Source of the DNA: CAIYQJ01 sp963717255
GTDB taxonomy: Bacteria > Chloroflexota > Limnocylindria > Limnocylindrales > CSP1-4
Length of the DNA: 64,000 nt
Assembly: GCA_963717255.1 (NCBI GenBank)
Contig: CAVQVT010000003.1
Span: forward strand, 124,001-188,000
Direction: 5' to 3'
The notes below the pieces were generated by a model, which saw nothing but the letters and a program-made list of their open reading frames with translations, was not told where the DNA came from and did not search any database. Shown piece by piece: positions 27,011-35,875 of the stretch. The number at the start of each line of letters is the position of its first letter. The first letter of the stretch is position 1. A program made the position numbers and the translations under genes.

Positions 27011-28285
27011 CTACGGTCCCAGCAACGCGAGGGGCACGACTGCGATCCCATCGGGGCGCCGATACGCCTCGCGGCCAGTCGTGATGACGAGCGCGTCGAG
27101 CAGGGCAGCCCCGATCCTCTCGCTGAGCCAGCGGAGATGGCGCACGTCGGCATCCACGATGGCTCCGGCGAGCTTCACCTCGATGCCGAGGACCCGCAGG
27201 TTCACCCCCTCCACGATCAAGTCGACCTCGCGTTCTCCGCCGCGCGTACGAAGGTGGTGCACCGACGCCTCGGCCGCCTGGGCGTAGGTGCGGACCGAAA
27301 GGGTGGCGAGCGACTCGAAGAATGCGCCGAGGAGCGTTCCCTCCCGTCGGATGGCGGGCTCCACGTTCCGGCCCGCAAGGAGGCCGTCCACCCCGATCCC
27401 GAGCAGGCGGGCGGCAAGCGCCGGGTCGGCGAGCTGGTGCTTCGGCGGACTGCCGAGTCGCTGGATCCGGTTCGGCGTCGGGAGCCAGGCGGGCACGGGC
27501 TCGACGATCCAGAGGCGTTGCAGGATGTCGTTGTACGGCGTCGTCGTCGTCTTCGCCGGCTTCTCTCCGTAGCCGCTCGTCGCTGCATCGCGGATCGTCT
27601 CGTAGCTTGCCGTTGTCGAGGTCGCGGCGGCATAGGCCGTCATCCAGCGCCGCAGGGCCGCGGGATTGCGGACGCGACGGCCCATCTCGACGAAATCGTG
27701 CTCGACGATCCGGGAGAGATAGCCGTCGAGCTGGGCCCGGCGAGCGCGGTCACCGAGGTCGCGTAGACCCGGGAAGCCGGAGCTGACGATCTCCTCCGCG
27801 TAGTCCGCAAGCGTCACGTCAGTGGTGCCCGATATCGCCGGGCGCTCACCCGACAGAAGGTCCCGCACGCTGACGGTCGGCCGGCCGACGCCGCGCTCGG
27901 CCAGAGTGAGGGGGCGCATCCGAACGGTCACGATGCGCCCGGCCCCGGAATGAGTCGGCGCATCGAGCGGAGTCGCTGACCCGGTCAGCAGGAATCGGCC
28001 CGGCGCTCGCTCTTCGTCGACCGCTCGACGAACGAAGTCCCAGACAGCGGGGAATCGCTGCCACTCGTCGATCAGGATCGGTGGTACGCCGGCAACGAGG
28101 CGGGCCGGGTCGGCCTCCGCCACGGCGAGCTGGCCGGGGTCATCGAGGCGGTGGATGGTCGCGGCGCGGCGGACGGCGGTGGCCGTCTTGCCGACTCCCT
28201 TTGCTCCCTCGATGGCGATCGCGGGGAGGCCGGGCATGAGCTCGTCGAGCTCGGAGTCGACCACACGACGCAGGTAGTCGGACAT
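27011..28285 (-). CDS. AAA_14 / DUF4143 ATPase, copy 2
   Basis: A 424-residue paralogue of the protein at 12687-13919: same DYLxRxVD start, Walker A GAKGVGKTA (27-35), Walker B ILIDEWQ, sensor-like LLTGSATP, and a DUF4143 C-terminus with EVDLIVE and GIEVKLA (PD-(D/E)xK-like). It faces leftward, opposite to sdhB and the sigma gene. It is enclosed by 76-bp direct repeats, which marks it as an insertion between them. CAGAGG precedes the ATG at 28285; an in-frame ATG at 28312 is possible. The ATPase is probably cytoplasmic; the function of the family is not established. Confidence 0.88.
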   Translation of the reverse strand: MSDYLRRVVDSELDELMPGLPAIAIEGAKGVGKTATAVRRAATIHRLDDPGQLAVAEADPARLVAGVPPILIDEWQRFPAVWDFVRRAVDEERAPGRFLLTGSATPLDAPTHSGAGRIVTVRMRPLTLAERGVGRPTVSVRDLLSGERPAISGTTDVTLADYAEEIVSSGFPGLRDLGDRARRAQLDGYLSRIVEHDFVEMGRRVRNPAALRRWMTAYAAATSTTASYETIRDAATSGYGEKPAKTTTTPYNDILQRLWIVEPVPAWLPTPNRIQRLGSPPKHQLADPALAARLLGIGVDGLLAGRNVEPAIRREGTLLGAFFESLATLSVRTYAQAAEASVHHLRTRGGEREVDLIVEGVNLRVLGIEVKLAGAIVDADVRHLRWLSERIGAALLDALVITTGREAYRRPDGIAVVPLALLGP

Positions 28286-28310
28286 CACGGAACCTCTGTG
28301 CCGGTCTTCC

Positions 28311-28360
28311 ACGCTACCGATCGGCAGGGCTTTACGCTACCACTTGGCAGTATCGTTCGC
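28311..28360 (-). promoter_or_regulatory. Promoter/operator region of DUF4143 gene 2
   Basis: Two ACGCTACC octamers on the plus strand (28311-28318 and 28334-28341) are spaced 23 bases apart, about two helix turns, and could be half-sites for a dimer. On the minus strand the upper one is part of GCCAAGTGGTAGCG, which matches GGCAAAGTGGTAGTC before DUF4143 gene 1. The stretch 28286-28530 otherwise contains no gene, only this region and the right copy of the 76-bp repeat. Confidence 0.4.
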
Positions 28361-28460
28361 TGCCATCCGTCGCATGCCCGGCGGCAGACGACCGTTTCCC
28401 TGCCCGGGGCGCTCGGTCACGCCCCATCGCGCTCGAACCGCACCTGGCCGGCCGGCCCAA

Positions 28461-28536
28461 CGGCACTGGCGCCCCGATCCCGCCCGGCCGACGATGGGAC
28501 ACCTCGGTCCCGTGCCGGTATCTCTCTGTCATGACG
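28461..28536. repeat. 76-bp direct repeat, right copy (promoter and start of the sigma gene)
   Basis: Matches 26881-26956 at 67 of 76 bases with no gap. Within it, GGGACA and TATCTC (28519-28524) are spaced about 17 bases apart, and the ATG of the sigma gene follows TATCTC by 6 bases. This copy is the working promoter; the left copy is an orphan. The simplest reading is that sdhB and the sigma gene were once adjacent and the junction was duplicated when the DUF4143 cassette entered. Confidence 0.85.
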
Positions 28537-29073
28537 AGCCTCGTCCTCGACAGCGCGGCGGTCGCCTCCACGGTGGAGCGTGCGATCGCGGGCGACGAGA
28601 TCGCCTTCGCCCGGATCGTCGCCACGTATCACCTCGACCTCGTGCGCGTGGGCTTCGTCATCTGCGGCGACGAAGGCCTCGCCGAGGACGCCGCGCAGGC
28701 GGCCTGGTGGATCGCCTGGCGGAAGCTCGGGTCGCTCCGGGACCCTGACCGCCTGCGGCCCTGGCTCGTGGCGATCGCGGCGAACGAGGCCCGCAAGCTC
28801 GTCGGGCGCGAGCATCGGCACGGGGTCGTCGAGCTCAGGGTCGCCGCCGACCCCTCGCCGGGTGCCGACCCCGCGGGCGGGATCGACCACGTGGACCTCG
28901 CGAACGCGCTCGGCCACCTGAAGCCGGAGGACCGGGCGCTCATCGCGATGCGCTACGCCGCCGACCTCGACTCCTCCGAGCTGGCCCCGGTCCTCGGCAT
29001 CTCCCCGTCGGGCGTGCGGACCCGGCTGTCCCGGGCCGTCGATCGCCTCCGGAAGGAGCTCGGCGATGACTGA
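28531..29073 (+). CDS. ECF-type RNA polymerase sigma factor
   Basis: A 180-residue sigma-70 family protein with only regions 2 and 4. Region 2 (about 20-90) contains FARIVATYHLDLVRVGF, AEDAAQAAWWIAW and LRPWLVAIAANEARK. Region 4 (about 125-175) contains LKPEDRALIAMRYAADLDSSELAPVL and a helix-turn-helix GISPSGVRTRLSRAVDRLR. It would redirect transcription in response to a signal held by the protein encoded downstream, whose start overlaps by 8 bases. The ATG at 28531 lies inside the 76-bp repeat and probably starts a leaderless message. Target promoters are unknown. Confidence 0.92.
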   Translation: MTSLVLDSAAVASTVERAIAGDEIAFARIVATYHLDLVRVGFVICGDEGLAEDAAQAAWWIAWRKLGSLRDPDRLRPWLVAIAANEARKLVGREHRHGVVELRVAADPSPGADPAGGIDHVDLANALGHLKPEDRALIAMRYAADLDSSELAPVLGISPSGVRTRLSRAVDRLRKELGDD

Positions 29074-31281
29074 GCGCGACGCCTTCGAGCTCCGCCTCGG
29101 GGCCGCGGTCCACGGCTACGTCGGGCGCGTCTCGTCCGACCTCGACCCGGCCGACCTCGCCCACCGGATCGCCACGAGCGAGCCCCGCCGTCGGGGGTTC
29201 GCGGCGGCGCTCACGTGGCGCGGTGTCGCGATCCCGCGCCTGGCCTGGGTCCTGCTCCTGCTGCGGCCCTGCTGGTCGCGATGGCCGGCACGGCGATCGT
29301 CGCGTCGCGCCTGCTCGAGACCGCGCCCCGCGTCCCTCCCCTCGGCGCGGCGCTGGTCCCGACGGGCATCGACGTCCTCACCGCCGAGACCGGGGGGTAC
29401 TCGCAGGTTGTCGCGGACGGCGACGGCATCCTCTGGGCGCGCGAGCCAGGCGGGCGGCTCGTCCGATTCGATCCCGCGAGCGGATCCTCGCAGGCCTGGA
29501 CCGTCGGCGACGACGCGGGATTCGGGACGTCGACGGGGTTCGACATCCTGCCCGCCAGGGAGGGCGGGGTCTGGCTGGTGGGTCAGCGCACCCTGCGCTG
29601 GTTCGACGGCTCGGGCTTCCGCCAGGTCATCGACGCGCCGGCGGACATCGGCCTCGCCGTGGAGGCGCCCGACGGCAGCCTGTGGGCGACCACGGAGCCG
29701 TGCTGCGTCGGCACGGACGGGGCCGTCATGCACTGGGACGGATCGTCGTGGAGCAGCCTCGACCTCGGCGGGCTGAAGGCGGACGCCACCGTCGGTGCCA
29801 TCGGCGTGGACGCGGCCGGGCGGCCGTGGATCGGCTGGGTGCGGAACGTCGAACCACCACCGCCACCCGGGTCCCCCGTATACGCGGGCTGGGTCTCGCG
29901 CTACGACGGGTCGTCCTGGACGACCTTCGACGCGACGGACGCGGCGGCGCTCGGCGGCGGCGTCTTCACGATCGCGCAGCTGCCCGACGGGGCCGTCTGG
30001 GTGGCCTCCGCCGCCGGGCTCGCCCGGTTCGACGGGTCGTCCTGGACCGACGCCGAGGGGCCGTGGGGCACATGGGGGGCATCCGTCGCCGCCGGGCCGG
30101 ACGGGGCGATCTGGGTCGCCGCGTACGGCAGCGACGAGGCGATCGCCGTCGCGCGGTTCGACGGGCGGTCGTGGGTCTCCTACGGACCCTCGGACGGCCT
30201 GCCGGGCCCGAACGAAAGCGCCTACGCGGTCGCGCATGCCCTACCCACGAAGGACGGCGTGTTCGTCGGGACCGGAGCCGGCATCTACCGGCTCGCGGAC
30301 GGTCGCTGGGAGCGGGCATGGCCACGTGAGCCCTCCCCGCTGATGGACCTGCGCGACCTGCTGGCGATCTCCCGCGACGAGCTGTGGGCGGCCGACGGCG
30401 CCCTCCAGGGCGGCATCCTCTGGCACTTCCGGGGGGAGGCCTGGACACGGGAATCGATCGACCCGCGCCATCCCGAGGCCCCGGTGAACGACCTGGCGCT
30501 GGCGCCCGACGGCACCCCCTGGGCGGCCGGCCCGGACGGCGTCGCCTACCGCCATGACGGGCAGTGGGTCATCGTCGACGCCGCCGAGGCGAGCGTCATC
30601 GCGGTCGGCCGGGACGGAAGCGTGTGGGCCGGGGGCGGCAGCGGCGAGGAGTGCCGGGTGTCGACCCTGCGGTTCGACGGCACGGCATGGGTGAGTCGCG
30701 CCGTCGCCGGATGCCCGCCGGAGAGCTTCGGGCTGTCGGCGCTCGCGGTCGACGCCAGCGGCGCGCTGTGGGCGGGCACGGCACCCGGTTGCGCGTGGGG
30801 GATGTCCGGCTGCACGCAGGGCGGGCTGGCGCGCCTGGACGGGCAGAGCTGGGACGCGATCCGGGAGCTCGGCGGCCTGGAGCTCGCCAATCCAACCATC
30901 GTCGGGACCACCCCAACCGGCGACATGTGGGTCGTCGATGACCCCACGGAGTCCCGTGACCCTGCGGAGCGGGAGAACCCGATCAGGGCGGCCCGCTTCG
31001 ACGGAACGGACTGGGCCGTGGTCGAGCTGCCCGAGGGATCCATGGCCGACATCGTGGTTGAACCCGACGGGTCGCTGTGGGCGTGGGCCTATTGGACGCC
31101 CGCATCGACGGGGGGTGGTGACCGGGGACCCGCCCGTTACGACGGAACGGCGTGGACGTTCCCCTTTGACGGCGCCGGGCTTCCGTGGATGGAGCTGGCC
31201 GCCGTCGCCCCGGACGGGACGGTCTTCGGCCGGATCGGCTTCGACATCTTCCGCTTCCCGGACCGGACACCGTCACCCTGA
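29066..31281 (+). CDS. Membrane-anchored beta-propeller, probable anti-sigma/sensor (frameshifted)
   Basis: About 738 residues with one missing base restored near 29257-29262. The first 60 residues are polar (LRLGAAVHGYVGRVSSDLDPADLAHRI...), resembling the short cytoplasmic part of anti-sigma factors, and are followed by one membrane helix (VLLLL...ALLVAMAG). The rest is an external propeller with repeats such as GxxWVASAAGLARFDGSSWT, DGSLWATTE and DGAIWVAA, like two-component-regulator or Vgb-type propellers. It overlaps the sigma gene by 8 bases, the usual arrangement of an ECF sigma and its membrane anti-sigma factor. No zinc-binding HxxxCxxC motif is visible, so the anti-sigma role is inferred from context. 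Confidence 0.75.
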
Positions 31282-31326
31282 CAGGTGCGTGACCACCGCG
31301 CGAGAACGTCCCGAGGGAGAGGTGAC

Positions 31327-32772
31327 ATGAAGGGACGCGGCACGACTGGCCGGCTCCTCGTCCGCCTGACTGTCGTGGTCCTGCTGACCGGGTGCGGCGC
31401 CGGCGCCACCTCGACCCCTTCGTCGACAACGGTCGCGACCGCCGAACCCGCGGAGGTGGGCGCGACGCCGGCTCCGGCCGCTCCGAAGGTCCCGACCGTG
31501 GTGCCACCCGTCGGACCGACCGCTACCACGTCGACTGCGCGCACCACCGTGAGCGAGGGCACGTACACCGCCGTGAGCGCAGACGGAAGCCACACCTGCG
31601 CGATCAGGACGGACGGGACCATCGAGTGCTGGGGCACGAACTCCTCCGGCCAGGCGACTCCGCCCGATGGCACGTACGTCGCCGTGAGCGCAGGCGGAGA
31701 CCACACGTGCGCGATCAGGACGGACGGGAAGCTCGTGTGCTGGGGCGCGAACTCCTCCAGCCAGGCGACTCCGCCCGATGGCACGTACGTCGCCGTGAGC
31801 GCAGGGGAGAGGCACACCTGCGCGATCAGGACGGACGGGAGGCTCGTGTGCTGGGGCGACGTCTCCTCCGGCGAGGCGACCGAACCTTCCGGGACCTACA
31901 GCGCCGTGGATGCGGGCCAGGCGATCACCTGCGCGATCCGAACGGACGGGATGCTGACCTGTTGGGGTTTCGACGACGAGGGCCGACTGAGCCCGCCGAC
32001 CGGCGCATATGCGTCGGTCGACGCCTTCGGCCAGTGCGCGATCCGCACGGACGGGACGCTGACCTGCTGGGGCACCGGCGGCACGGAGCCGACGCCACCC
32101 CCCGGTACCTACCTTGCCGTGAGCGGCGCCTGGAGCGGACCGTGCGCGATCCGCACGGACGGGACGCTGACCTGCTGGGGCCCCGATGCAGGGCCTGTCC
32201 CGCCTGCCGGTAGATACACCGCCCTGAGTGCCGGGTTGCCCGGCTATGAAGCCTGCGCGATCCGGACGGACGGGACGCTTGCGTGCTGGGGCGACTGGAT
32301 CGCGAAGACGGACATGAGGGGCAACTGGATGGGGCCCCCCACCGCGTTGACCCCCGACATGCGGGGCATCCTCCCCGCCTCAGGGATCCCGGAGATCCAT
32401 CGCGGGACCGTCGAGTTCGGGTCGAGCGGGTCGGGCTGCAGCGTCACGACGCCGTCGACGACCTTCTCCGTCGACGACGCCATCCGCTTCGCCGCCAACC
32501 TCGAGCGCGAGGTGCGGGCGGGCGAGATCGTGACCATCGCGCTGTCGGTGAATGGTGACGTCGTTGGTGGTGACGTGCCGGGAGAGGCGATGTCCCGGAC
32601 ATTCGACGCGCCGGGCGACTGCGTTACCGGCTTCATGCACTGGGCATACGCGGCCCCGCCGTGGAGGAACCTCTCTGCCTTCCCGATCCCATGGACGACC
32701 GGCCACTACCTCCTGGAGCTCTCAGTGGGAAGGAGGGTGCTGGCACGGGGCGAGTTCGACATCGGACCCTAG
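31327..32772 (+). CDS. Lipoprotein with seven RCC1-like Cys-paired repeats
   Basis: A 481-residue exported lipoprotein: signal with lipobox LLTGC (Cys about residue 21), Thr/Pro-rich linker to about 75, then seven tandem RCC1/BNR-like blades, each carrying CAIRTDGxLxCWG and spaced about 35-40 residues apart. Each blade has two Cys eight residues apart, probably disulfide-bonded. The last about 140 residues form a separate domain with SGCSV and DCVTG Cys. The ATG at 31327 follows GAGAGG. It lies 45 bases after the propeller gene and may be part of the same regulon or operon. A ligand-binding surface role is likely; no enzyme motif seen. Confidence 0.85.
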   Translation: MKGRGTTGRLLVRLTVVVLLTGCGAGATSTPSSTTVATAEPAEVGATPAPAAPKVPTVVPPVGPTATTSTARTTVSEGTYTAVSADGSHTCAIRTDGTIECWGTNSSGQATPPDGTYVAVSAGGDHTCAIRTDGKLVCWGANSSSQATPPDGTYVAVSAGERHTCAIRTDGRLVCWGDVSSGEATEPSGTYSAVDAGQAITCAIRTDGMLTCWGFDDEGRLSPPTGAYASVDAFGQCAIRTDGTLTCWGTGGTEPTPPPGTYLAVSGAWSGPCAIRTDGTLTCWGPDAGPVPPAGRYTALSAGLPGYEACAIRTDGTLACWGDWIAKTDMRGNWMGPPTALTPDMRGILPASGIPEIHRGTVEFGSSGSGCSVTTPSTTFSVDDAIRFAANLEREVRAGEIVTIALSVNGDVVGGDVPGEAMSRTFDAPGDCVTGFMHWAYAAPPWRNLSAFPIPWTTGHYLLELSVGRRVLARGEFDIGP

Positions 32773-32843
32773 CGAGCCACCGGCTGGGCTCACCCACTCA
32801 GCGTCCCGGGGGAGAAGGGACAAGAAGCCGCGAGGCGCGGCCT

Positions 32844-32959
32844 GACGGCAACCTCAGCTTCGTCGAGGTGCAGCAGCTCCTGCGCTGGGCCCTCAAGGCG
32901 CACGGGAACCCGGGCACGCTCGACGTCATGCCGGACTCGATCCATGCACTCACGGGTGG
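32844..32959 (+). pseudogene. Possible fragment of a nucleotidyltransferase-like gene
   Basis: Between the lipoprotein stop and the convergent cyclodeaminase stop, the plus strand reads DGNLSFVEVQQLLRWALKA then HGNPGTLDVM. This resembles the conserved helix of some DNA-polymerase-beta-like nucleotidyltransferases (pattern xELxxFLRLALKxNPxxLExLW). There is no start or stop of its own. It may be a decayed remnant; chance is possible. Confidence 0.25.
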
Positions 32960-33898
32960 TCAGAGCTCCAGCCGCGCTCCTGCGCCCTCGGCCTTCGCCC
33001 GCTCGTACACGAGGGCTGCGGCCGCGAGGTCCTCGACCGCGTGGCCCATCGCCTTGTAGACGGTGATCTCGTCGGGCGACGTCCTCCCCGGGCGCATGCC
33101 GAGGACGACCTCGCCGAGCTCCGTGCCGGTCGCGGGGTCGAGACCCGCGAGCTCGCCGCAGCCCACCGGCGTCGGCTCGAATGCCCGCCGGGTCTCGACG
33201 AAGAGACGGCTCGCGGCGGCGAGCGCCGGCGGCAGCTCCCCGCCGGGCGGCTGATACCCGACGGACGTGACGTGCGTCCCCGGCCCGACCCAGCCGGGCT
33301 CGATGACCGGTGTGCCGCTGCTCGTGCACAACGCGACGATGTCGGCGCCCCGGACCGCGGCCTCGATCGACGGCGCGATCCGCGCGCGCGGGTCGAGCGC
33401 CGCGAGCGCCGCGGTCTCCTCGGGGAACGCGGAGGCCACGCGGATCTCCTCGATCGGCCGGACCCGCAGGATCGCGGCGAGGTGGGCGCGCGCCTGCACG
33501 CCGGCCCCGACGATCGCGAGGACGCGGCTCTCCGGACGGGCGACGAGGCGGCAGGAGAGGGCGGCCGCACCGGCGGTGCGCGCCGCGGTGATCGACGCGC
33601 CGTCCATGAGCACGAGCGGTGCTCCGGTCGTTTCGTCGAAGAGCGTCACGAGCGCGAGGTGCGACGGGAGCCCCAGCGCGCCGTTCCCCTCGAAGACCGT
33701 CACGACCTTGACGCCGATCGGCCCGCCCGGGCGATGGGCGGACATCGTGAGGAGGATCCCCGCCTCGGTCGCGACCTGGCTCCGGGGCGGCGCATCGAGC
33801 TCTCCGCGCGTGAGCGAGGCGAACCCGTCTGCGAGGGCGTCGAGGAGCGCGTCGGGGTCGAGCAGCCGGACGACGTCGGCGCCTGTGAGCGTGAGCAC
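32960..33898 (-). CDS. Ornithine cyclodeaminase / mu-crystallin family protein
   Basis: A 312-residue NAD(P)-dependent protein of the OCD/mu-crystallin family. Visible: LTMSAHRPGG and IGVKVVTVFEGN of the substrate-binding part, LMDGASITAARTAGAAAL, the Rossmann loop IVGAGVQARAHL, ALCTSSGTPVIEP, and ITVYKAMGHAVEDLAAAA near the C-terminus. Members include ornithine cyclodeaminase, alanine dehydrogenase, ketimine reductases and siderophore/diaminopropionate enzymes; motifs seen do not settle which. It diverges from the LCP gene. Start taken as GTG 33898; an in-frame TTG at 33904 is the alternative. A TATCCT hexamer lies about 75 bases upstream. Confidence 0.88.
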   Translation of the reverse strand: MLTLTGADVVRLLDPDALLDALADGFASLTRGELDAPPRSQVATEAGILLTMSAHRPGGPIGVKVVTVFEGNGALGLPSHLALVTLFDETTGAPLVLMDGASITAARTAGAAALSCRLVARPESRVLAIVGAGVQARAHLAAILRVRPIEEIRVASAFPEETAALAALDPRARIAPSIEAAVRGADIVALCTSSGTPVIEPGWVGPGTHVTSVGYQPPGGELPPALAAASRLFVETRRAFEPTPVGCGELAGLDPATGTELGEVVLGMRPGRTSPDEITVYKAMGHAVEDLAAAALVYERAKAEGAGARLEL

Positions 33899-34044
33899 GT
33901 CCAAGGCATGACCCTCCGCGGCGCCCGGCGCGGGATCCACGGGCAGACCCGGCGCACGACGGAACAGAGGATAGCCGCGGGGGGAGCGACGGGCCCGGCG
34001 TCCGGCGGCGGGACCCGACGCCCACCTCCGTGACGCGGGCCGCG

Positions 34045-34050
34045 TAGACT
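34045..34050 (+). promoter_or_regulatory. -10 box before the LCP gene
   Basis: TAGACT ends 12 bases before the GTG at 34063; no Shine-Dalgarno sequence is present. The message would have a leader of only a few bases. Confidence 0.4.
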
Positions 34051-34062
34051 CCGCTGCGAGCC

Positions 34063-35814
34063 GTGACCGAGCCGATCGACCCCCACCTCCCTGCCCCGAC
34101 GGAAACACCCGCGCCCGCCGTCGGCCCCGTGCCCGCGGACGGTCCCGGGAGGCAGGATCTCCCCGGGTCCCCGGACCGCGGCCACGCCGATCGTTCCGCG
34201 TTCCTCGCGGCGATCCTCTCGGCGATCGTCCCCGGCGCCGGGCAGGCATACGAGCGCCGGTGGGCGGCGGCGGCCGTCTTCCTCCTTCCTGTCGGCGTCC
34301 TCGCGCTCGCCACCGGCGTCGCGGTCGGCGCATCGTCGCTCCCCGCGCTTGCCGGCTCGCTGTTGGCGCCCGGAGCGCTCACGTCGATCCTCGTCCTCGA
34401 CGTCGCGCTGCTGGCGTGGCGGATCCTCGCTGTCGTGGACGCTTGGCGGGGCGCGCGACCGCAGGCGCCCGGTGCCGCACGTGGCGCCGCTGCGGCCGGC
34501 GGGGCGGACGGGACCGGGCCAGAAGCAGGGGACGCTGACGCGACTGGAGTCGGCCGCCACCGCGCCCGGTCCGCGCTCGGCGTGGTCGCGCTCGTCGCGA
34601 TCCTCGTCTTCGTCTCGGTGCCGCACGCGGTCGCCGGGTGGTACGCGACCGCCGCGTCGAACGCGGTGGGCGAGATCTTCACCGAGGCCGATTCAGACCC
34701 GCTCGCGGGCCTGGGCGCCGGCGAGTCTCCCGGGTCCACGCTGCCCGGCGACGCGGCGGCGATCGCGACGGCGGCTCCCACCCCTACGCCGACCGCCACG
34801 CTCTCGCCCACGCCCCGGCCGACACCGCTCGGCCCGTACGGGCCGGCCGCGCCGCCGCCGACCCCCACGCCGCAACCGACCCCCACGCCGCAGCCCACCC
34901 CCGAGCCGCTCATGAGCCGCATCAACGTGCTGCTCCTCGGGATCGACTCGGGTCCGGGCCGGAACCAGGCGCTCACCGACACGATGATCGTCGTCTCGCT
35001 CGACCCGGTCGGGAGGACGGTGAGCATGATGTCGATCCCGCGCGACACCGTGAACGCCCCGCTCGGCGACGGCGCGGCCTACCAGCCGAAGCTCAACTCT
35101 CTCCTCGCCTATGCGACGCGGAACCCGGGGGCGTTCCCGGGACGGAAACCGATCCGGGTCCTGAAGGACACGCTCGGCGAGATGGTGGGCCTGCCGATCG
35201 ACTACTACGCCTCGGTAGACCTCCCGGGCTTCATCAAGGTCGTCGACGCGATCGGCGGCGTGGGCGTCTACGTGAAGCAGGCGCTCGCCGACTACCGGTA
35301 CAAGGAGTACGGGTTCCGCGGGTTCTTCATCGACGCCGGCTGCCACCACATGGACGGCAAGACGGCGCTCGCGTACGCCCGGATCCGATACTCGGTCGGA
35401 CAGAACGACTTCACCCGGGCGAGCCGGCAGCAGCAGGTGCTCGTCGCCGCGCGCGACCAGGTCGTCCGCAAGGGGCTTCTCCTGGACATCCCGGCGCTCT
35501 TCGGCGCGCTCGGGAAGACGATCCGGACGGACCTTCCGCAGGACCTCGCACCCCGGCTCGCCGAGTTCGCGGCCGGGATCGACGCGCGCGACGTGACCCA
35601 GGCGGTCGTGCAGCCGCCGCTCGTCGGGTACGGCCATAACGCATACGGCTCGGTCCTCATCCCCGACCTCGCCGCGATCCGCGCCGTCGCCGACGGCCTC
35701 TTCAGCGCGACGGGCACGAAGCCGGTGGGGTGGCCCCCGCCGGCGAAGCCGACGCCCACCCCGGACCCCGACGTCGCGAAGGCCCCCCGGCCCACGCCGC
35801 TGGTCTGCAAGTAG
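34063..35814 (+). CDS. LytR-CpsA-Psr (LCP) family glycopolymer transferase
   Basis: A 583-residue membrane protein. The N-terminal 210 residues are low-complexity with about four membrane helices, including a segment LSAIVPGAGQAYERRW like those of small TM2/DUF membrane proteins. A Pro/Thr linker (about 245-280) follows, then the LCP domain (about 283-470). That domain has LLLGIDSGPG, TDTMIVVSLDP, MSIPRDTVNA, INGIGG-type IDAIGGVGVYV, MDGKTALAYARIRY and FTRASRQQQVL; the Arg and Asp residues contact the polyprenyl-pyrophosphate substrate. Such proteins attach teichoic-acid-like polymers or capsule to peptidoglycan, which suits the polysaccharide locus at 41-57 kb. The C-terminal tail is Pro-rich and has a decayed second copy downstream. 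Confidence 0.9.
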   Translation: MTEPIDPHLPAPTETPAPAVGPVPADGPGRQDLPGSPDRGHADRSAFLAAILSAIVPGAGQAYERRWAAAAVFLLPVGVLALATGVAVGASSLPALAGSLLAPGALTSILVLDVALLAWRILAVVDAWRGARPQAPGAARGAAAAGGADGTGPEAGDADATGVGRHRARSALGVVALVAILVFVSVPHAVAGWYATAASNAVGEIFTEADSDPLAGLGAGESPGSTLPGDAAAIATAAPTPTPTATLSPTPRPTPLGPYGPAAPPPTPTPQPTPTPQPTPEPLMSRINVLLLGIDSGPGRNQALTDTMIVVSLDPVGRTVSMMSIPRDTVNAPLGDGAAYQPKLNSLLAYATRNPGAFPGRKPIRVLKDTLGEMVGLPIDYYASVDLPGFIKVVDAIGGVGVYVKQALADYRYKEYGFRGFFIDAGCHHMDGKTALAYARIRYSVGQNDFTRASRQQQVLVAARDQVVRKGLLLDIPALFGALGKTIRTDLPQDLAPRLAEFAAGIDARDVTQAVVQPPLVGYGHNAYGSVLIPDLAAIRAVADGLFSATGTKPVGWPPPAKPTPTPDPDVAKAPRPTPLVCK

Positions 35815-35875
35815 CGGGGCGAGGGGGCGGTCTGGCCGGGCGCCGGGCACGGGCGTCCCCGTCCCTCACCGCCGA

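Noticed and set aside
31600..32290. Regularly spaced repeats resembling a CRISPR array
   Set aside because: They lie in frame inside a lipoprotein gene and encode RCC1-like blades.
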